From NCBI GenBank assembly GCA_013151915.1, contig JAADHJ010000002.1, positions 1-55,600 on the forward strand: a stretch of 55,600 nucleotides of DNA, read 5' to 3'. Origin of the DNA: Deltaproteobacteria bacterium (GTDB lineage Bacteria > BMS3Abin14). Both the position numbers and the translations under genes were made by a program. Position 1 is the stretch's first letter; each line of letters opens with the position of its first letter. Below are positions 53,495 through 55,600 of the stretch, piece by piece. The notes under the pieces are model-generated. The model did no database searches, was not told the DNA's origin, and worked only from the letters and a program-made list of their open reading frames with translations.

Positions 53495-53682
53495 GACTAA
53501 CCACGGACGAGTATCCTCGCGTCTGGACCACTTCCCAGGACCGGCCCCCGTACTCTCAGCTTCCAGGATTCCCGGTCACTTTCAATTCGAGCAAGCCCGG
53601 TGTCAGAGACAGGGGTATCGAAGTAAGGGCGTAGGGGAGTATGGGGGCCCTCCTGGTGGAAGCGAAATTATACTTGCCCCTT

Positions 53683-53905
53683 ATTCAATCGGTTAATGCG
53701 TACCTTTATTATTGCAGTCATTGCGAGCCCGAGTGAAACCGTGGCGCGGCAATCCCGTGCGGCTTGTCACGGCGAAGTCGAAGAACGAAGCCGGGAGCTG
53801 AAACGGCCATCACGGCGCCCTCCGGCCGCTACGGGATCGCTTCCGCCGTCGCCCTACGGGCTATGGCGGACAGGTCGCATGGGTTACAGCTCGCGATGAC
53901 ATTCT
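53683..53905. mobile_element. TIR-type repeat, third copy (inverted)
   Basis: The left edge attcaatcggttaatgcg plus tacctttatt is the TIR seen at 36620 and 42140. The inside matches 41925-42110 in reverse orientation (tcattgcgagcccgagtgaa, gggatcgcttccgccgtcg, gcgacctg complement), differing by a ~40-base insertion. No right TIR is visible. It lies in the 690-base gap before uvrA, which holds no gene. Confidence 0.65.
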
Positions 53906-53942
53906 TTTGCTCCATGTCCGCTTTTCCACGTTGGGCTTTGAC

Positions 53943-54095
53943 ATAGTCGCAAAAAGTCCATTCGCGGCTTTTTGCTCAACGGAAAGCGAAAAGTGTCATT
54001 TTCACTTTCCTTACAAATCAACGACTTACGTTGCAAGCCGTTGATTTGGGCGTCCTCCCCGGACGCGTTGATGGACTTTTTGCGAGTCCATCAAC
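53943..54095. repeat. Covarying hairpin repeat, copy D
   Basis: Full copy from atagtcgcaaaaagtccatt to tggactttttgcgagtccat. Ends pair with each other (tcgcaaaaagtcca/tggactttttgcga), and inner hairpins aaatcaacg.../...cgttgattt and gcgtcc/ggacgc are present. It lies 90 bases past the uvrA stop. Confidence 0.82.
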
Positions 54096-54139
54096 TTTGG
54101 ACGTTGGACCCGTCTTATTCCTCTGGACTCTGGACTTTC

Positions 54140-54172
54140 GACCCTTCGACAGGCTCAGGGCAGGCTCTGGAC
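54140..54172. repeat. CCTTCGACAGGCTCAGG repeat, third copy
   Basis: Matches 6693-6728 and 6781-6816 over 33 bases. It is next to the uvrA stop codon. Confidence 0.8.
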
Positions 54173-54184
54173 TTCTGGTGAGCC

Positions 54185-55600
54185 CTAAGTGCCGGCCAGT
54201 ACTCTGCCCAGAAACTGCCCGGTGCAGGACTCCAGGCATTGAGCCACCTCTTCAGGGGTTCCCGATGCCACCACCGCCCCGCCGCGGTCACCCCCCTCCG
54301 GTCCAAGGTCTATGACGTAATCGGCGGACTTGATCATCTCGAGGTTGTGTTCGATGACGATCACCGTGTTGCCTTTTTCCACGAGATTGTTGATTACAGC
54401 GAGGAGCTTGACCATGTCATCGAAGTGAAGGCCCGTGGTCGGTTCGTCCAGGATGTAGAGCGTGTTTCCCGTGTCCCTCTTGGATAGCTCCCTGGAGAGC
54501 TTTACGCGCTGTGCTTCACCCCCCGAGAGGGTCGTGGCGGGTTGTCCGAGGCGGATATATCCCATCCCCACCTCCTGCAGGGTTTTAAGCCGCCGTGCGA
54601 TGGCCGGAACGTTGGCGAACAGCTCCGCGGCCTGGTTGACCGTCTTCGACAGGACCTGGGAAATGTTTACGCCCCGGTAGGTAACCTCCAGGGTTTCCCT
54701 GTTGAACCGTTTGCCTTCGCACACCTCGCAGGTCACCTGTATGTCGGGGAGAAAGTGCATCTCGATTTTTTTTACGCCATCGCCCTGACAGGCCTCGCAG
54801 CGGCCGCCTTTTACGTTGAAGCTGAACCTTCCGGGCTTATAACCCCTTACCCTTGACTCGGGGACCTGGGCGAACAGTTCCCTGATGGGGGTGAAGGCGC
54901 CGGTATAGGTCGCAGGATTGGACCGGGGAGTCCTGCCGATGGGCGATTGGTCAATATCGATCACTCTGTCAATGAACTCGGCCCCCTGGATCTTAGCGTG
55001 GTTCCCCGGCCTGGGGGCGGAAACCGCGCGCCTTCTTGCCAGAGCGCGGTAGAGGGTGTCGATAACCAGGGAGGATTTTCCCGAACCGGACACGCCCGTG
55101 ACGCAGGTAAAAACGCCGATGGGGAAATTGACGTCAATGTTCCGGAGGTTGTTGTGCGTGGCGCCCGTAACCTTCAGACTTTCTCTTACACCGGGCCGCC
55201 GCCGTGTCTCCGGGACGCCGATGGACATCCGGCCTGAAAGGTACTTGCCTGTCAGTGAACGGTCTGAGGCCATGATGGTTTCAGGCGTTCCCGAGGATAC
55301 CACCTCTCCGCCCAGGATGCCGGCTCCGGGCCCCATGTCGATCACGAAGTCGGCCGCCCGGATCGTCTCCTCATCGTGTTCAACCACAATCACGGTATTC
55401 CCCATGTCCCTCATCTGCATCAGGGTTTTCAGGAGGCGGGTGTTGTCGCGGGGGTGAAGTCCTATGCTTGGTTCGTCCAGGATGTAGAGGACCCCCACGA
55501 GGCTCGAACCGATCTGGGTCGCCAGGCGAATCCGCTGTCCCTCGCCTCCGGAGAGGGTTCCCGATGCCCTGTTCAAGGTGAGGTAATCCAGGCCCACGGC
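54185..55600 (-). CDS. uvrA: Excinuclease ABC subunit A, 3' part
   Basis: The C-terminal 471 or so residues of UvrA, cut by the window edge; the 5' part is beyond 55600. The end of the first ABC module shows [19 protein letters not shown] and [13 protein letters not shown]. The second module has Walker [12 protein letters not shown], the zinc finger [19 protein letters not shown] and [10 protein letters not shown], and [15 protein letters not shown] with [10 protein letters not shown]. UvrA scans DNA for bulky damage with UvrB. The stop is TAG at 54185. Confidence 0.96.
   Translation of the reverse strand, partial: AVGLDYLTLNRASGTLSGGEGQRIRLATQIGSSLVGVLYILDEPSIGLHPRDNTRLLKTLMQMRDMGNTVIVVEHDEETIRAADFVIDMGPGAGILGGEVVSSGTPETIMASDRSLTGKYLSGRMSIGVPETRRRPGVRESLKVTGATHNNLRNIDVNFPIGVFTCVTGVSGSGKSSLVIDTLYRALARRRAVSAPRPGNHAKIQGAEFIDRVIDIDQSPIGRTPRSNPATYTGAFTPIRELFAQVPESRVRGYKPGRFSFNVKGGRCEACQGDGVKKIEMHFLPDIQVTCEVCEGKRFNRETLEVTYRGVNISQVLSKTVNQAAELFANVPAIARRLKTLQEVGMGYIRLGQPATTLSGGEAQRVKLSRELSKRDTGNTLYILDEPTTGLHFDDMVKLLAVINNLVEKGNTVIVIEHNLEMIKSADYVIDLGPEGGDRGGAVVASGTPEEVAQCLESCTGQFLGRVLAGT

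Noticed and set aside
43953-53500. Genomic island integrated at the 3' end of selC
   Set aside because: selC is on the minus strand, so its 3' end faces the rplC side; the accessory block is on the 5' side. I found no second copy of the selC end and no integrase.

Overview
The window looks like a chromosomal stretch of an anaerobic deltaproteobacterium (Desulfobacterota-like). This rests on gene order and family recognition, not on a search. The block ispE, spoVG, tRNA-Gln, prs, rplY, pth followed by rpsF, ssb, rpsR, DUF2232, rplI, dnaB is an order I associate with Geobacter-like deltaproteobacteria. A tetraheme cytochrome lipoprotein, a membrane pyrophosphatase, a short cobalamin methionine synthase and a selenocysteine tRNA fit the same picture.

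Layout. 1-940: degenerate intergenic DNA, tRNA-Thr(CGU) and a CooT-like gene. 1186-6491 (minus): an NtrB/NtrC pair, dusB, and a metallophosphatase-like multiheme cytochrome whose first 51 codons lie upstream of an in-frame UGA. 6849-17564 (minus): a GHL13 lipoprotein, radA, mlaEFD, alr, dnaB, rplI, DUF2232, rpsR, ssb, rpsF. 17852-28416 (minus): hppA, pth, rplY, prs, tRNA-Gln, spoVG, ispE, a LolB-like lipoprotein, a TPR lipoprotein, tsaD and a yibQ-like deacetylase. 28421-36509 (minus): ctpA, envC, ftsX, ftsE, a small conserved protein, a LysR regulator and metH. 37-42 kb: DUF4236, Fic, aminotransferase, lipoprotein and ArsR genes among repeats. 42.2-44.05 kb (minus): rplC, a receiver protein, tatA, and selC. 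44.2-53.5 kb is mostly plus strand and accessory: racemase, acetyltransferase/CapK pair, integron-cassette-like VOC/DUF1697/DUF6544 genes, a broken Fic gene, HipBA and a DUF4143 ATPase. The 3' part of uvrA closes the window.

Main finding. The cytochrome gene at 4995-6491 has an in-frame UGA at codon 48, in the context Pro-Cys-Gly-UGA. It is preceded by an intact lipoprotein signal peptide and followed at once by a strong SECIS-like stem-loop. A complete selC (tRNA-Sec, anticodon UCA) lies 37 kb away in the same window. The two independent observations support each other: this is very probably a selenoprotein that ordinary gene calling starts 52 codons too late.

The intergenic DNA is unusually rich in dispersed repeats. 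One family of about 155 bp has inverted ends and internal hairpins with compensatory changes between copies (near 22.9, 43.8 and 53.9 kb, plus fragments). Another carries terminal inverted repeats related to GGTACGCATTAACC (36.6-37.0, 42.1 and 53.7 kb). Others are short motifs around CCAGAGTCC and CCTTCGACAGGCTCAGG. They sit at transcription-unit boundaries and are nearly absent inside operons. Further oddities: a 36-bp perfect palindrome inside the sensor kinase gene, a deacetylase gene with no ATG, GTG or TTG start, an rplC gene away from any ribosomal operon, and attC-like sites without an integrase.
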